Assembly (NCBI RefSeq): GCF_006542355.1
Contig: NZ_CP038141.1
Coordinates: forward strand, 62,001-126,000
DNA length: 64,000 bases
Reading direction: 5' to 3'
Origin: Swingsia samuiensis
Lineage (GTDB): Bacteria > Pseudomonadota > Alphaproteobacteria > Acetobacterales > Acetobacteraceae
Below, piece after piece: positions 16,712 through 26,331 of this stretch. The first letter of the stretch is position 1, and each line of letters opens with the position of its first letter. The notes beneath the pieces are model-generated. The model was not told the DNA's origin, ran no database searches, and saw only the letters and a list, made by a program, of their open reading frames with translations. Both the position numbers and the translations under genes were made by a program.

Positions 16712-18915
16712 TTTTTTCGTAACATCCATTGCGGAGCGGCACGCCCTACCGCTCCTCTACGACCTTCCAACACGGATAAATCTTCCGCAGAACGTACACG
16801 CTGTCCTTCTTGCCAAATAAGGCCATCCTTCAAGGTGAGCGTGCGTAACACACGTAAAGTATTATCCCCTAATTTTTGTAATGACACGCCAGAACCACGT
16901 GACATCTCAGGCAGTTGTTCCATCGGGAAAATAAGCGCCCGCTTATTACTTCCTAAAGCAAGCACATGCGTTCCTTCGACAGGAATACATGCAAAAATAC
17001 TCTCGCCGTCTTTCAGATTAAAAACCTGCTTCCCCGTTCTTTTCTCTGCGGCTATCCCCGTTTCTGAAACGATCATTCCTCGGCCACTTTCAGACGCGAT
17101 AATCCGTTTTCCTTCCTCTGTCACAGGGAATAACGCCACAACCCTTTCTTCTTGAGGAATATCCACCAACGTTCTCACAGGTTGGCCAAAACCTCTTCCT
17201 CGCGGCAAATCAGCGGCTTTAATGGTAAAGGCCTTTCCTCCACTCGCAATCAGACACAAGCGGTCAACACTTTGGCACTCAGAGAAAAGCCCCGCTTCAT
17301 CACCCTCTTTGAAACGATGCCCTTGTGGATCCAGCCCATGGCCTTTCATGGCTCTAATCCAACCTTCTCTGGATAGAAGAATGGTGAGTGGCTCTTTCTC
17401 CACTTCAAAAGCTGCAGAAATATCAACCGCTTTCGGTGGCTTCGCTATTTGAGTTCTTCTATTGCCTAATGCACCGCTTCCAAACTTCTTAATCGTTGCA
17501 TCCAGATCTTTTCCAATTCGCGTCCAGCGACGTTTTTCTGATCCGAGGAGGGTTTCTATAGACTTACGCTCACTCGCCAAAGAATCACGCTCTTTACGAA
17601 TTTCCATTTCTTCTAAGCGGCGCAGAGAACGCAAACGCATATTCAAAACGGCCTCAGCCTGTAAATCCGTAAGTTCGAACGTCTTCATGAGGCTTATTTT
17701 CGGCTCATCCTCCTCACGAATAATCCGAATAACTTCATCCAGATTGAGGTAAACCGCTAAAAAACCGTCAAGAATTTCCAGTCGTCGCAAAACTGCTGCT
17801 AAACGATGGTTTAACCGTCGAATCAAAACCTCATGTAAGTGATTCAACCATGCAAGAATCACAGCCTTTAAAGAAAGTACTCCCGGAACACGATCCCCAC
17901 CCAACACATTCATATTAAGGCTGAAACGATTTTCCAAAGGCGTTTTACGAAACAAGGTTTCCATCAACACTTCTGGATCAGTAGTCTTGCTTTTTGGCTC
18001 TAAAACCAGACGAATATCCGTCGTACTTTCATCGCGGACATCGCCCAAAAGCGGAAGTTCCCGCTTTTCCATCAGTTCTGCAATTTGCTCAATTAATCTG
18101 GATTTCTGAACCTGATAAGGAATTTCGGTAACGATAATAGACCACGTCCCAAAACGCCCTTCTTCCTTTTCCCAACGGGCGCGCGTCCGAAAGCTTCCTC
18201 TACCCGTTTCATAAGAACGAATAATCGAATCCCGATCTTCTACTAAAATCCCACCTGTCGGAAAATCCGGGCCGGGAATGTGTTCAACTAAATCTGCAAC
18301 AGTCGCTTCTGGATTCTCAATTAGTAATTTTGCCGCATTACAAATTTCAGCAGCATTATGAGGAGGAATGCTTGTCGCCATTCCAACGGCAATTCCTGCC
18401 GCCCCATTAGCTAACAAATTTGGGAAGGTTCCCGGCAAAACAACGGGTTCATGATCTTCATTGTCATAAGTCGGACGGAAATCAACGCCATCATCGTTAA
18501 TTCCATCCAAAAGTGTCTGCGCAACTTCGGTTAGACGACTTTCTGTATACCGCATAGCTGCAGCACCATCACCGTCAATTGATCCGAAATTACCCTGTCC
18601 TTCGATCAACGGATAACGAACAGCAAAGTCCTGCGCCAAACGCACCAGTGCTTCATACACTGATGCATCACCATGTGGATGGAACTTACCAATCACATCA
18701 CCCACAACACGTGCACACTTTTTAAACCCAGATGTGGGATCAAGGCGAAGTTGCTGCATTGCATAAAGGAGACGACGATGCACGGGTTTAAGACCATCAC
18801 GCACATCAGGCAAAGAACGCGCCATAATCGTAGACATTGCATACGCAATGTACCGTTCACTCAACGCTTCCGCGAGTTTAGTATCTTCAATATGGCCGGC
18901 CAGATCAACGCCCAT
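16708..18915 (-). CDS. parC: DNA topoisomerase IV subunit A
   Basis: Catalytic subunit of topoisomerase IV, which decatenates daughter chromosomes together with ParE. The GyrA/ParC core holds the catalytic tyrosine at residue 123 (AAAMRYTESR), the HPHGD helix at about 79-83 and the GAGYAVGMAT-like IAVGMATSIPPHN loop. At 735 residues with a shortened C-terminal beta-pinwheel and no GyrA-box (QRRGGKG), it is ParC rather than GyrA. The residue aligned with E. coli ParC Ser80 is Ala84. A short plus-strand lipoprotein ORF overlaps its first ~24 bases head to head. Confidence 0.94.
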   Translation of the reverse strand: MGVDLAGHIEDTKLAEALSERYIAYAMSTIMARSLPDVRDGLKPVHRRLLYAMQQLRLDPTSGFKKCARVVGDVIGKFHPHGDASVYEALVRLAQDFAVRYPLIEGQGNFGSIDGDGAAAMRYTESRLTEVAQTLLDGINDDGVDFRPTYDNEDHEPVVLPGTFPNLLANGAAGIAVGMATSIPPHNAAEICNAAKLLIENPEATVADLVEHIPGPDFPTGGILVEDRDSIIRSYETGRGSFRTRARWEKEEGRFGTWSIIVTEIPYQVQKSRLIEQIAELMEKRELPLLGDVRDESTTDIRLVLEPKSKTTDPEVLMETLFRKTPLENRFSLNMNVLGGDRVPGVLSLKAVILAWLNHLHEVLIRRLNHRLAAVLRRLEILDGFLAVYLNLDEVIRIIREEDEPKISLMKTFELTDLQAEAVLNMRLRSLRRLEEMEIRKERDSLASERKSIETLLGSEKRRWTRIGKDLDATIKKFGSGALGNRRTQIAKPPKAVDISAAFEVEKEPLTILLSREGWIRAMKGHGLDPQGHRFKEGDEAGLFSECQSVDRLCLIASGGKAFTIKAADLPRGRGFGQPVRTLVDIPQEERVVALFPVTEEGKRIIASESGRGMIVSETGIAAEKRTGKQVFNLKDGESIFACIPVEGTHVLALGSNKRALIFPMEQLPEMSRGSGVSLQKLGDNTLRVLRTLTLKDGLIWQEGQRVRSAEDLSVLEGRRGAVGRAAPQWMLRKN

Positions 18916-19368
18916 AAATCTCCCCTTATCTACGAAAGATTTAGACGTTGCGGCGTCGTTCTGTCCAGTCTTTCTCTTTTTTATCTTACAGCTTGCTCCC
19001 CTTATTCTGCTATTTTACGCAAAGAGAAAACATTAGCAGAAAATGGTTTTACCGCTCACCCAGCGGACACGACGGCCCGCTGGCAAATGATGAACCTCCT
19101 ACCTGCAAAAAAAGTCACGTATCGTATGCAAGGGACACAAAAAATCATGCTTTATTCTGACCCAATCGCATGTGGATGTGTCTATATGGGAAGCCCACAA
19201 GCCTATAATTTATATATAAAAAAACACCCCAAGGCATATGTTGATAAGCAAACGATGTTCGCTGAAAATAACCAACATCCAGGATGGGATTGGAGCGTTT
19301 GGAACTGGACGGCAAACCCTGATGTTGTTAGCGGACTTTTCCCCGGCTCTTTACGAGCCTCATACTGA
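18892..19368 (+). CDS. Small predicted lipoprotein, function unknown
   Basis: I do not recognise a named family. From ATG 18892 the 158-residue product has a basic n-region (YERFRRCG), a hydrophobic core (VVLSSLSLFY) and a lipobox LTAC with Cys35, so it would be lipid-anchored. The mature part contains a YRMQG..K..LYSDP segment, a Cys-Gly-Cys motif (DPIACGCVYMG) and aromatic WDWSVWNW, and ends with a Tyr. A longer frame reaches back to 18673 through parC antisense and is rejected. No good ribosome binding site is visible. The start overlaps parC head to head and the end overlaps recO by 9 bases. Similar small lipoproteins occur in acetic acid bacteria to my recollection. Confidence 0.6.
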   Translation: MAGQINAHKSPLIYERFRRCGVVLSSLSLFYLTACSPYSAILRKEKTLAENGFTAHPADTTARWQMMNLLPAKKVTYRMQGTQKIMLYSDPIACGCVYMGSPQAYNLYIKKHPKAYVDKQTMFAENNQHPGWDWSVWNWTANPDVVSGLFPGSLRASY

Positions 19369-20118
19369 AACATCCGGACCATTCTCAACAAGCCCATGAA
19401 CACGATTTAACAATCTTTCGCGCGCAAAAGGCAGTGGCAAATGTCTTACTCCGAAAACCCAACGGGAAAAGAAATGCCCTGTCAAATTCATCCCCTGAAG
19501 CCACTCTTCAGGGGAGCCATCTTCAGCCGTATTTAAAAAGAATGAAGGCAAAGGCAAAAGACGATCACGCCACTCTCCTGCACCTTCTTCGCTAACAGCT
19601 CGGCCCGTTTTGGGAGAGACAAACTTCAAATTCTCTCTATGCCCTGTCACTGCACAAACACTTAAATCAAGCCCATACCCCAATTCAGCCAACAACTCTT
19701 TTTCCCAAAGAAGGTAAGGTGTAACACTTGGCATATGAGGCTCTAGACTAATGAGCATTAATAATCGAACCAAACGCATAAATAGCTCTGGATGCGCTTC
19801 CCCTTGCGGCAAAGCTCCATCCACCAAAGCACAAGCACTCGTCACAATGGCTAAAGATAATGGGAAATCTAACAAGCGATTTCCTACACTTTGAATAGGC
19901 TCTGCTATAATACTTCCTAAATTCTCTGCTAATCGCGCGCGATACCTCGCCATAACAAGATTACCTACTTGCCAAAGAAAGCTTTGCCGACGAGAACGCC
20001 CACCGCGTACCATTCCATGCGAGATTCCATGCTGCTCACTAAACAAGTGAACTAAAGCGCTCCCTTCACCATAAGGCTGAACAGAAACAATTAACGCCGC
20101 CTCTTCCCATTCCACCAT
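19360..20118 (-). CDS. recO: DNA repair protein RecO
   Basis: RecO loads RecA onto SSB-coated DNA with RecR and anneals complementary strands. The OB-fold N-terminus begins right after the chosen start (EEAALIVSVQPYGEGSALV), followed by GISHGMVRGGRSRR and the helical C-terminal domain with YLLWEKELLAELGYGLDL and a Cys (C-x-VTGHRE) at the degenerate zinc site. The frame opens upstream to 20181 across the tsf terminator, so ATG 20118 (252 residues, GAGG upstream) is preferred. It lies downstream of tsf but is separated from it by a clear terminator. Confidence 0.92.
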   Translation of the reverse strand: MVEWEEAALIVSVQPYGEGSALVHLFSEQHGISHGMVRGGRSRRQSFLWQVGNLVMARYRARLAENLGSIIAEPIQSVGNRLLDFPLSLAIVTSACALVDGALPQGEAHPELFMRLVRLLMLISLEPHMPSVTPYLLWEKELLAELGYGLDLSVCAVTGHRENLKFVSPKTGRAVSEEGAGEWRDRLLPLPSFFLNTAEDGSPEEWLQGMNLTGHFFSRWVFGVRHLPLPFARERLLNRVHGLVENGPDVSV

Positions 20119-20141
20119 AATGATAACAGCCTCATAACGAA

Positions 20142-20175
20142 AAAAGCTCCTGCACCTTAAAGTGCAAGAGCTTTT
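20142..20175 (-). terminator. Rho-independent terminator of rpsB-tsf
   Basis: Stem AAAAGCTC-c-TGCAC / GTGCA-a-GAGCTTTT with one mismatch and a 6-nt loop, followed on the minus strand by a T run. It sits 46 bases after the tsf stop and just ahead of the chosen recO start. Confidence 0.8.
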
Positions 20176-20220
20176 CATCACATTTCAACTCGCAATTATG
20201 CCAATTTCAATGCTGAATAA

Positions 20221-21129
20221 TTATTTTGAACCTGCTGCTGCCGCAACTTCTGCAGCAAAGTCATTCTCTTCTTTCTCAATGCCTTCACCGAGATGGAAGC
20301 GTTCAAAAGCAACCAGCTTTGCACCAGCATCCTTAACAATTTTAGAAACGCGACTTTCACCATCGTGCACCCAAACCTGCTCCAGAAGAACAACTTCTTC
20401 ATAGAACTTGCGGATACGACCATCTACCATCTTATCAATAATGGCTTCAGGCTTACCAGATGCACGAGCCTGCTCAACAAGAACAGAACGTTCACGCTCA
20501 AGAGACTCATTATCAACACTCGCAACATCAAGAGATGCAGGACGCGTTGCAGCAACATGCATACCAATCTGACGGCCAAGTGTTACAATGGCTTCTGATT
20601 CAGATGGAGCTTCCAAAGCCGCTAAAACACCAATCTTACCAATACCAGGACGCAAAGCGCCGTGCACATAGCTTGCAACAACACCTGATGGAACAGATAG
20701 AACTTTCGCACGGCGCAAGCTCATATTCTCACCAATTGTTGCAATCAGATGCGTAAGTTCATCTGCAACGGTACGGCCAGAAGGAAGTGTTGCAGCTTTA
20801 ATCGCTTCTAGATCATCACCTGTTTTTAAAGCAGCGTGTGCAACCTGTTCAACAAAAGCTTGGAACGCTTCGTTACGGCCTACGAAGTCTGTTTCAGCAT
20901 TAACTTCAACCATAGCGGCGCGGTTCTTTTCAGAAGCAACACCGACGAGACCTTCAGCTGTTGTACGGCCAGATTTTTTAGCAGCCTGTGACAGACCTTT
21001 TTTACGCAACCAGTCAATGGCGGCTTCCATGTCACCATTTGCTTCTGTTAGCGCTTTTTTGCAATCCATCATGCCTGCGCCGGTTTTTTCACGCAATTCA
21101 CGAACTAAAGCTGCTGTAATCTCTGCCAT
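20221..21129 (-). CDS. tsf: Elongation factor Ts
   Basis: Guanine-nucleotide exchange factor for EF-Tu. The N-terminal UBA-like domain ([22 protein letters not shown]) is followed by the EF-Tu-contact TDFVGRNE (N-terminal subdomain) and core dimerisation segments. MAEITAAL at 21129 matches the conserved start and gives 302 residues; an ATG 9 bases upstream is too close to the GAGGG. It lies 96 bases downstream of rpsB, with a 12-bp hairpin in the gap, and ends at a clear terminator. Confidence 0.96.
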   Translation of the reverse strand: MAEITAALVRELREKTGAGMMDCKKALTEANGDMEAAIDWLRKKGLSQAAKKSGRTTAEGLVGVASEKNRAAMVEVNAETDFVGRNEAFQAFVEQVAHAALKTGDDLEAIKAATLPSGRTVADELTHLIATIGENMSLRRAKVLSVPSGVVASYVHGALRPGIGKIGVLAALEAPSESEAIVTLGRQIGMHVAATRPASLDVASVDNESLERERSVLVEQARASGKPEAIIDKMVDGRIRKFYEEVVLLEQVWVHDGESRVSKIVKDAGAKLVAFERFHLGEGIEKEENDFAAEVAAAAGSK

Positions 21130-21151
21130 TCTCTTCATCCCTCGAAAAAAT

Positions 21152-21184
21152 CATGCGGCCGAGCGTTTAACACTCGACCGCATG
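21152..21184 (-). promoter_or_regulatory. Intercistronic hairpin between rpsB and tsf
   Basis: CATGCGGTCGAG / CTCGGCCGCATG on the minus strand forms a continuous 12-bp RNA stem (one U-G pair) with a 9-nt loop. No U run follows, so it is unlikely to be a full terminator. It may set the rpsB:tsf ratio or protect the upstream mRNA. Confidence 0.55.
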
Positions 21185-21225
21185 CCATACTTCAACAACT
21201 GTGATACCTAAAACGCATCCCAGTG

Positions 21226-22017
21226 TTATGCAGAAGCTTGTTCAGCACCTTCAGCAGCGGCCGCTTCAAGAACAGCTGTTTCTGCTGGCAGTTCTTCTTC
21301 TGCCCCGATATCATGTCCAGATGCTGCAAGCTCAGCAGAGATACCGTCAAGAACAGCACCTGCAACCAAGTCACAGTATAGTGTAATTGCACGAATAGCA
21401 TCATCGTTACCTGGAACAGGGTATGTAACGCCTGCTGGGTTAGAGTTACTATCCAAAACGCCGATAACAGGAATGCCAAGCTTGTTTGCTTCTTCAACAG
21501 CAAGCTTTTCTTTGTTGGTATCGATTACGAAAATGAGGTCAGGAAGGCCACCCATTTCCTTGATACCACCAAGAGAGCGTTCAAGCTTTTCACGGTCACG
21601 CGTGATATCAAGAATTTCTTTCTTGGTTAGGCCTGTTGTATCACCAGCAAGCATCTCATCAATTTGACGCAAACGCTTAATTGAACCGGTGATTGTCTTC
21701 CAGTTTGTCAGCATTCCACCGAGCCAGCGATGGTTAACATAATACTGACCGCAACGTTGAGCTGCTTCTGCAATATGCTCTGCCGCAGCGCGCTTTGTTC
21801 CTACGAAAAGAACACGGCCACCACCAGCAACAGTGTCACGTACAACTTTCAGCGCACGATCCAACATTGGAACAGTTTGCTGAAGGTCAATGATGTGAAC
21901 CTGATTACGGACACCGAACAAGAACGGTGCCATTGCAGGGTTCCAACGGCGTGTATGGTGACCAAAGTGAACACCAGCTTCAAGCAGCTGGCGCATTGTG
22001 AAATCAGGCATTGCCAT
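21226..22017 (-). CDS. rpsB: 30S ribosomal protein S2
   Basis: Assembles late into the small subunit and contacts S1. The N-terminal [22 protein letters not shown] signature region is intact, with [32 protein letters not shown] and the DPAE-region equivalent [13 protein letters not shown]. An Ala/Glu-rich C-terminal tail of about 25 residues gives 263 residues. The start ATG has AAGGA about 10 bases upstream; an in-frame ATG two codons on is also possible. First gene of rpsB-tsf; a structured leader lies upstream. Confidence 0.97.
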   Translation of the reverse strand: MAMPDFTMRQLLEAGVHFGHHTRRWNPAMAPFLFGVRNQVHIIDLQQTVPMLDRALKVVRDTVAGGGRVLFVGTKRAAAEHIAEAAQRCGQYYVNHRWLGGMLTNWKTITGSIKRLRQIDEMLAGDTTGLTKKEILDITRDREKLERSLGGIKEMGGLPDLIFVIDTNKEKLAVEEANKLGIPVIGVLDSNSNPAGVTYPVPGNDDAIRAITLYCDLVAGAVLDGISAELAASGHDIGAEEELPAETAVLEAAAAEGAEQASA

Positions 22018-22048
22018 GATTCGAATTCCTTACGTCTGGTTAAACCTC

Positions 22049-22097
22049 CGCATGACATCGTCCTTATTCAGAACACCAGAAAACCTGAAATCATGCG
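22049..22097 (-). promoter_or_regulatory. Structured rpsB leader, possible S2 autoregulatory site
   Basis: Two nested inverted repeats lie 32-80 bases before rpsB: CGCATGA (22049-22055) / TCATGCG (22091-22097), and inside it TTCAG (22067-22071) / CTGAA (22085-22089). The outer 7-mer overlaps the CATGCGG core found again in the rpsB-tsf intercistronic hairpin. S2 represses its own operon in E. coli; whether this leader does the same is inferred. Confidence 0.35.
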
Positions 22098-22171
22098 TGC
22101 GGATTGCCTAATTTTGAAAATTAAGCCGGGCTTCTATGCCGCATTTAAGAAGAAATAGCAAGAGATAGAAA

Positions 22172-25100
22172 CTACCATTGCTCCGCTTTTTCTACACCAC
22201 GAACCGTTCGAATTTGTTCTGCTAACCGGGGAGTAGCCCGGTACCGTCCCGGCAAGACCACTTCAACATTCCGCATTTCTTCCAAAACTGGAACGAGTAT
22301 TACTTTGCCATGACCTCCACGCACTTCACCTAGCATGGCTGTCAAATCATGAAGAGCACGTTCTTCATTTAGCCATACCCTAATTTCTGATCTTTCAGCA
22401 GCTGCTGCACTCTCTAAATCTGTGACGGACTGAGCCGTAATACGCAGCGCATCCCCATCCAACTTCAACTCTGCCGTTACGAGAAGAGCTTGTCCCGTAA
22501 CGAGCAAATCACGGCACATCAGTAACGTTTCTGAAAACAACGTTACTTCACAGCTTCCGCCACTGTCTGACAAAGTGACCCATGCCATTTTTTTACCGGT
22601 TTTTGTCGGGCGTTCCTTCTTATCAACAACACACCCGGCTATTTTCACGCGTGTTGTTCCAAGCTTTGCCACATTTTCCAAAGCATTTGACGGCGTAACA
22701 CCCAAACGACGCAAAACAGGCCGATACCCATCAAGTGGATGAGCACTCATATGAAACCCAATGGCCGAAGCTTCCAAAGATAAACGCTCAAAATCAGGCC
22801 ACGGCTTACCTTCATTCAATCTTAAAATTTCACGCTCTTGACCAGTTCCACCGAACAGACCGGTCTGCCCCATATTCTGCTCTTGAGCACGCGCTTGCGC
22901 TCGACGCAAAATAATATCTGCACTTGCAAAAACGACGTGCCTCTCTTTTAGAACGCTATCAAAAGCACCTGCCTTCGCAAGGCTCTCAATTTGAATTTTA
23001 TTAAGGCTTTTAGGATCACACCGTTCCGCAAAATCAGTCAAATCCACAAAGGGACGATCCCCACGCGCCGCAACAATCCGATCCATCGCTGCTGCTCCAA
23101 CACGCTTAATTGCAGAAAGAGCATACCGAATACCCTGCTGCCCATCTTCCAACTGTTCAATCGAAAAATCAGTCATAGAGCGGTTAATATCAACCGGTAA
23201 AAGCGGAATCTTCATACGGCGCGCTTCTTGACATAACGCAGCAAGCTTATCCGTTTTTTCACGCGCGAGAGACATACACCCTGCCAAGAAAGCAACAGGA
23301 TAATTCGCTTTCATCCAAGCGGTTTGATAAGAGACCAAAGCGTATGCTGCCGCATGGGATTTATTAAATCCATAATCGGCAAAGCGTGCCATGAGGTCAA
23401 AAACCTCAATCGCTTTTTGCTCGGGTATCCCTCGGTTAATCGCCCCTTCTGTGAAGATTGCACGCTGCTTTTCCATCTCAGATGCGATCTTTTTACCCAT
23501 TGCACGGCGTAATAAATCTGCCCCCCCAAGGCTATACCCCGCCATCTTTTGAGCAATTTGCATCACCTGCTCTTGGTAAACCATGATGCCATAGGTTTCT
23601 TCCAAAATTTCACGAATTTCTTCGTGTGGTGGCTCCCAAGGCTCTCCATGTTTACGCCGACAATAATCAGGAATATTGGCCATCGGCCCCGGACGATAGA
23701 GAGAAACGCCTGCGATCAAATCTTCCAACCGACTGGCCGCCATTTGCTTCAGCATATCTCGCATGCCCGCACCTTCGAACTGGAAGACACCAGCCGTATC
23801 GCCACGTGCAAGCATGTCAAAAGTGCGTTTATCGTCTAACGGGATCATTGAAATATCAACTTCAATGCCCTGTTCTTTTAAGAAATCGAGCCCTCTTTTT
23901 AAGATTGTAAGCGTTGTCAAACCAAGGAAGTCAAACTTTACCAAGCCTGCCTGCTCAACAAACTTCATGTTATATTGGGTTACCAACATATCGCTTTTAG
24001 GATCACGATACAGCGGCACCAGTTCGACCAACTCTCTATCGCCAATCACTACACCGGCTGCATGGGTTGAAGCATGCCGATATAATCCCTCCAATTGCAG
24101 GGCAATTTCGAGCAACCGCCGAATAGATTCATCACTATCACGCATTTCCTGAAGGCGCGTCTCACCTTCAATCGCTTGTCCAAGAGAAACGGGTTTAGCC
24201 GGATTGTTCGGAATAAGTTCAGCAACCCTGTTCACCATCCCATAAGGCAGACCAAGCACACGCCCTACGTCTCGAACCGCTGCTTTTGCTTGAAGTTTTC
24301 CAAATGTTATAATTTGCGCAACACGATTGCCACCATATTCCTGACGCACATATCGAATGACTTCATCCCGTCGATCCTGACAGAAATCGATATCGAAATC
24401 CGGCATAGAAACACGTTCAGGATTCAAAAAACGCTCGAACAACAACCCAAACGGAATAGGATCAATATCTGTAATCGTTAGCGCATATGCCACCAAGGAA
24501 CCTGCACCAGAGCCTCGCCCTGGCCCGACAGGAATATCATGCGCTTTTGCCCATTGAATAAAATCTGCAACGATTAAGAAATATCCGGGAAATCCCATCC
24601 CGACAATAATATCAAGTTCGGTTTTTAATCGCTCAGAGTAAAGAGTTCTCTTCTCGTCATCCGCGCCAATAGTCTCTAATCTTTTTTCAAGCCCCTCCCA
24701 CGCCATCGCACGTAAGGTTTCTTCCTCTGTCGCCCCCTCACGCACTTTTGGACATATGGGTAAAAGAGGTTTGCGCGTGTTAGCCGCAATCGCACATTTC
24801 TGAGCGATTATAATCGTATTGTCGCACGCCTCAGGTAAATCATGGAATAACTCCCTCATTTCCTGAGGTGTTTTAAACCACGCCTGCGGCGATACATGCC
24901 ACCGATCTGCCTCTGCCATGGTCTTACCCTGAGCAATACAAATCAAAGCATCATGAGCTTCATGCATGTCAGGTTTGGGGAAGAAACATTCATTGGTAGC
25001 CACAAGAGGAATATCCAGCTTATCCGCTAAAGGAATGAGGATCGATTCAACTTCTTGCTCGCCACTATCACCAAAACGATTCAATTCGACGGCAATATTT

Positions 25101-25594
25101 CCTGGGAACGCCTTAGCTAATTGTTTTAAGAGTTCTTCCGCTTCTAATTTTTGCTCTTCATAAATTAAGCGATTAATTGGCCCTCGATTGCCACCAGTTA
25201 ATAAAAACAAACCCTCTGAATGCTGACATAAAACATCAACCGCTACAGTAGGATCTGCCGGATCTCCATTCAAAAAGCCATATGATGATAAAATCTGAAG
25301 ATTGGCTAAGCCCACTTCATTCCGGGCCAAAACCACCAATGGTTCTGATGGAGCGCCGGGTTTTGTATTTCGTGCAGGAAGGGCAAGCTGACACCCAACA
25401 ATAGGCTGGATACCACCGCTTCGACATAAAAGAGAAAACTCTAAAGCCCCAAATAAATTACCACTATCCGTCAATGCCACCGCAGGCATCTTATTTTTTG
25501 CTGCAAGGGCAACAAGATCAGGGATGCGAATAGCCCCTTGGCTCAAGGAGTAAGCGGAATGGTTACGGAGATGAATAAAATCGGCATGAGACAT
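22172..25594 (-). CDS. dnaE: DNA polymerase III subunit alpha
   Basis: Replicative polymerase. An N-terminal PHP domain (HLRNHSAYSLSQGAIR from residue 8) is followed by the C-family palm with the catalytic aspartates in SMPDFDIDFCQDRR and GPGRGSGAGSLVAYAL. Then come the fingers (RRAMGKK..), helix-hairpin-helix and an OB fold (RVKIAGCVVDKKERPTKTG). At 1140 residues it is standard DnaE1 rather than the error-prone DnaE2. It is separated by 50 bases from lolD upstream. The ATG lies inside a perfect hairpin with TATAAT in its loop, so the mRNA may be leaderless or translation structurally gated. Confidence 0.97.
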   Translation of the reverse strand: MSHADFIHLRNHSAYSLSQGAIRIPDLVALAAKNKMPAVALTDSGNLFGALEFSLLCRSGGIQPIVGCQLALPARNTKPGAPSEPLVVLARNEVGLANLQILSSYGFLNGDPADPTVAVDVLCQHSEGLFLLTGGNRGPINRLIYEEQKLEAEELLKQLAKAFPGNIAVELNRFGDSGEQEVESILIPLADKLDIPLVATNECFFPKPDMHEAHDALICIAQGKTMAEADRWHVSPQAWFKTPQEMRELFHDLPEACDNTIIIAQKCAIAANTRKPLLPICPKVREGATEEETLRAMAWEGLEKRLETIGADDEKRTLYSERLKTELDIIVGMGFPGYFLIVADFIQWAKAHDIPVGPGRGSGAGSLVAYALTITDIDPIPFGLLFERFLNPERVSMPDFDIDFCQDRRDEVIRYVRQEYGGNRVAQIITFGKLQAKAAVRDVGRVLGLPYGMVNRVAELIPNNPAKPVSLGQAIEGETRLQEMRDSDESIRRLLEIALQLEGLYRHASTHAAGVVIGDRELVELVPLYRDPKSDMLVTQYNMKFVEQAGLVKFDFLGLTTLTILKRGLDFLKEQGIEVDISMIPLDDKRTFDMLARGDTAGVFQFEGAGMRDMLKQMAASRLEDLIAGVSLYRPGPMANIPDYCRRKHGEPWEPPHEEIREILEETYGIMVYQEQVMQIAQKMAGYSLGGADLLRRAMGKKIASEMEKQRAIFTEGAINRGIPEQKAIEVFDLMARFADYGFNKSHAAAYALVSYQTAWMKANYPVAFLAGCMSLAREKTDKLAALCQEARRMKIPLLPVDINRSMTDFSIEQLEDGQQGIRYALSAIKRVGAAAMDRIVAARGDRPFVDLTDFAERCDPKSLNKIQIESLAKAGAFDSVLKERHVVFASADIILRRAQARAQEQNMGQTGLFGGTGQEREILRLNEGKPWPDFERLSLEASAIGFHMSAHPLDGYRPVLRRLGVTPSNALENVAKLGTTRVKIAGCVVDKKERPTKTGKKMAWVTLSDSGGSCEVTLFSETLLMCRDLLVTGQALLVTAELKLDGDALRITAQSVTDLESAAAAERSEIRVWLNEERALHDLTAMLGEVRGGHGKVILVPVLEEMRNVEVVLPGRYRATPRLAEQIRTVRGVEKAEQW

Positions 25595-25620
25595 ATCCTG
25601 ATTATAGCAGGATATGTCTC
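25588..25620 (-). promoter_or_regulatory. Perfect 12-bp palindrome with TATAAT covering the dnaE start codon
   Basis: GAGACATATCCT (25588-25599) and AGGATATGTCTC (25609-25620) are exact reverse complements with a 9-nt loop. On the minus strand the loop reads GCTATAATC, a consensus -10 box ending 6 bases before the dnaE ATG, and the ATG itself is in the downstream arm. No matching TTGACA was found at 16-18 bp, so promoter activity is uncertain. Confidence 0.5.
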
Positions 25621-25644
25621 AAGATGCAGTGATCTTATTTTTAA

Positions 25645-26331
25645 TTATACATTAAGAGGAACAAGTTTTCCGTCTTTCAGCGTCACCGTTCGGTCCATTC
25701 GTGATGCCAGCTCATCATTATGCGTAGCAATCAAGGCCGCTACACCCTCTTCCCGCACAATACGCAACAACTCATTAAAGACATTATCAGCCGTGCCAAC
25801 ATCCAGATTCCCTGTTGGCTCATCTGCTAATAAAATCTTAGGACGATTGGCTAACGCACGCGCAATAGCCGTTCTTTGCTGCTCCCCCCCAGACAAGCGT
25901 CCGGGCAGAGAATTGAGACGGTGTGATAAACCAAAACGCGTTAAAAGATCTTTTGCTCTTTCTCTCGCCTGATGTGCGTCTACTCCAGCAATAAGCTGAG
26001 GTAACATCACATTCTCACACGCGGTAAACTCTCCCAGCAAATGATGGAACTGATACACAAACCCGATTTGATCACGTCTTATTGCCGTCCGGGCTGTATC
26101 ACTTAAGCCTTTAGCAGAACGCTCGCCAATAAACACTTCCCCCTTTGTCGGTGCTTCCAGTAAGCCCGCCAAATGTAAAAGCGTAGATTTTCCCGTTCCA
26201 CTGGGTGCAACCAAAGCAACAATTTCGCCCACGTTAAGGGAAAATTCTGCGCCAGATAATATCTCCAGTGTTTCTTCACCTGAACGAAAACGGCGAGTAA
26301 TGTGATCGAGTTTTAAAGCCACCTTATTCAT
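25645..26331 (-). CDS. lolD: Lipoprotein-releasing ABC transporter ATPase LolD
   Basis: Powers extraction of outer-membrane lipoproteins from the inner membrane by LolCDE. Walker [10 protein letters not shown] (about 41-49), signature LSGGEQQR and Walker [12 protein letters not shown] are intact, and the 228 residues match LolD/MacB-type ATPases. The start overlaps the end of lolC by 8 bases. In alphaproteobacteria one LolC/E-type permease often serves as a homodimer with LolD, fitting this two-gene arrangement. Confidence 0.94.
   Translation of the reverse strand: MNKVALKLDHITRRFRSGEETLEILSGAEFSLNVGEIVALVAPSGTGKSTLLHLAGLLEAPTKGEVFIGERSAKGLSDTARTAIRRDQIGFVYQFHHLLGEFTACENVMLPQLIAGVDAHQARERAKDLLTRFGLSHRLNSLPGRLSGGEQQRTAIARALANRPKILLADEPTGNLDVGTADNVFNELLRIVREEGVAALIATHNDELASRMDRTVTLKDGKLVPLNV

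Noticed and set aside
18673-18891. Upstream part of a 231-residue plus-strand ORF
   Set aside because: It is antisense to the conserved parC N-terminus and lacks signal-peptide features; only the part from 18892 looks like a lipoprotein.
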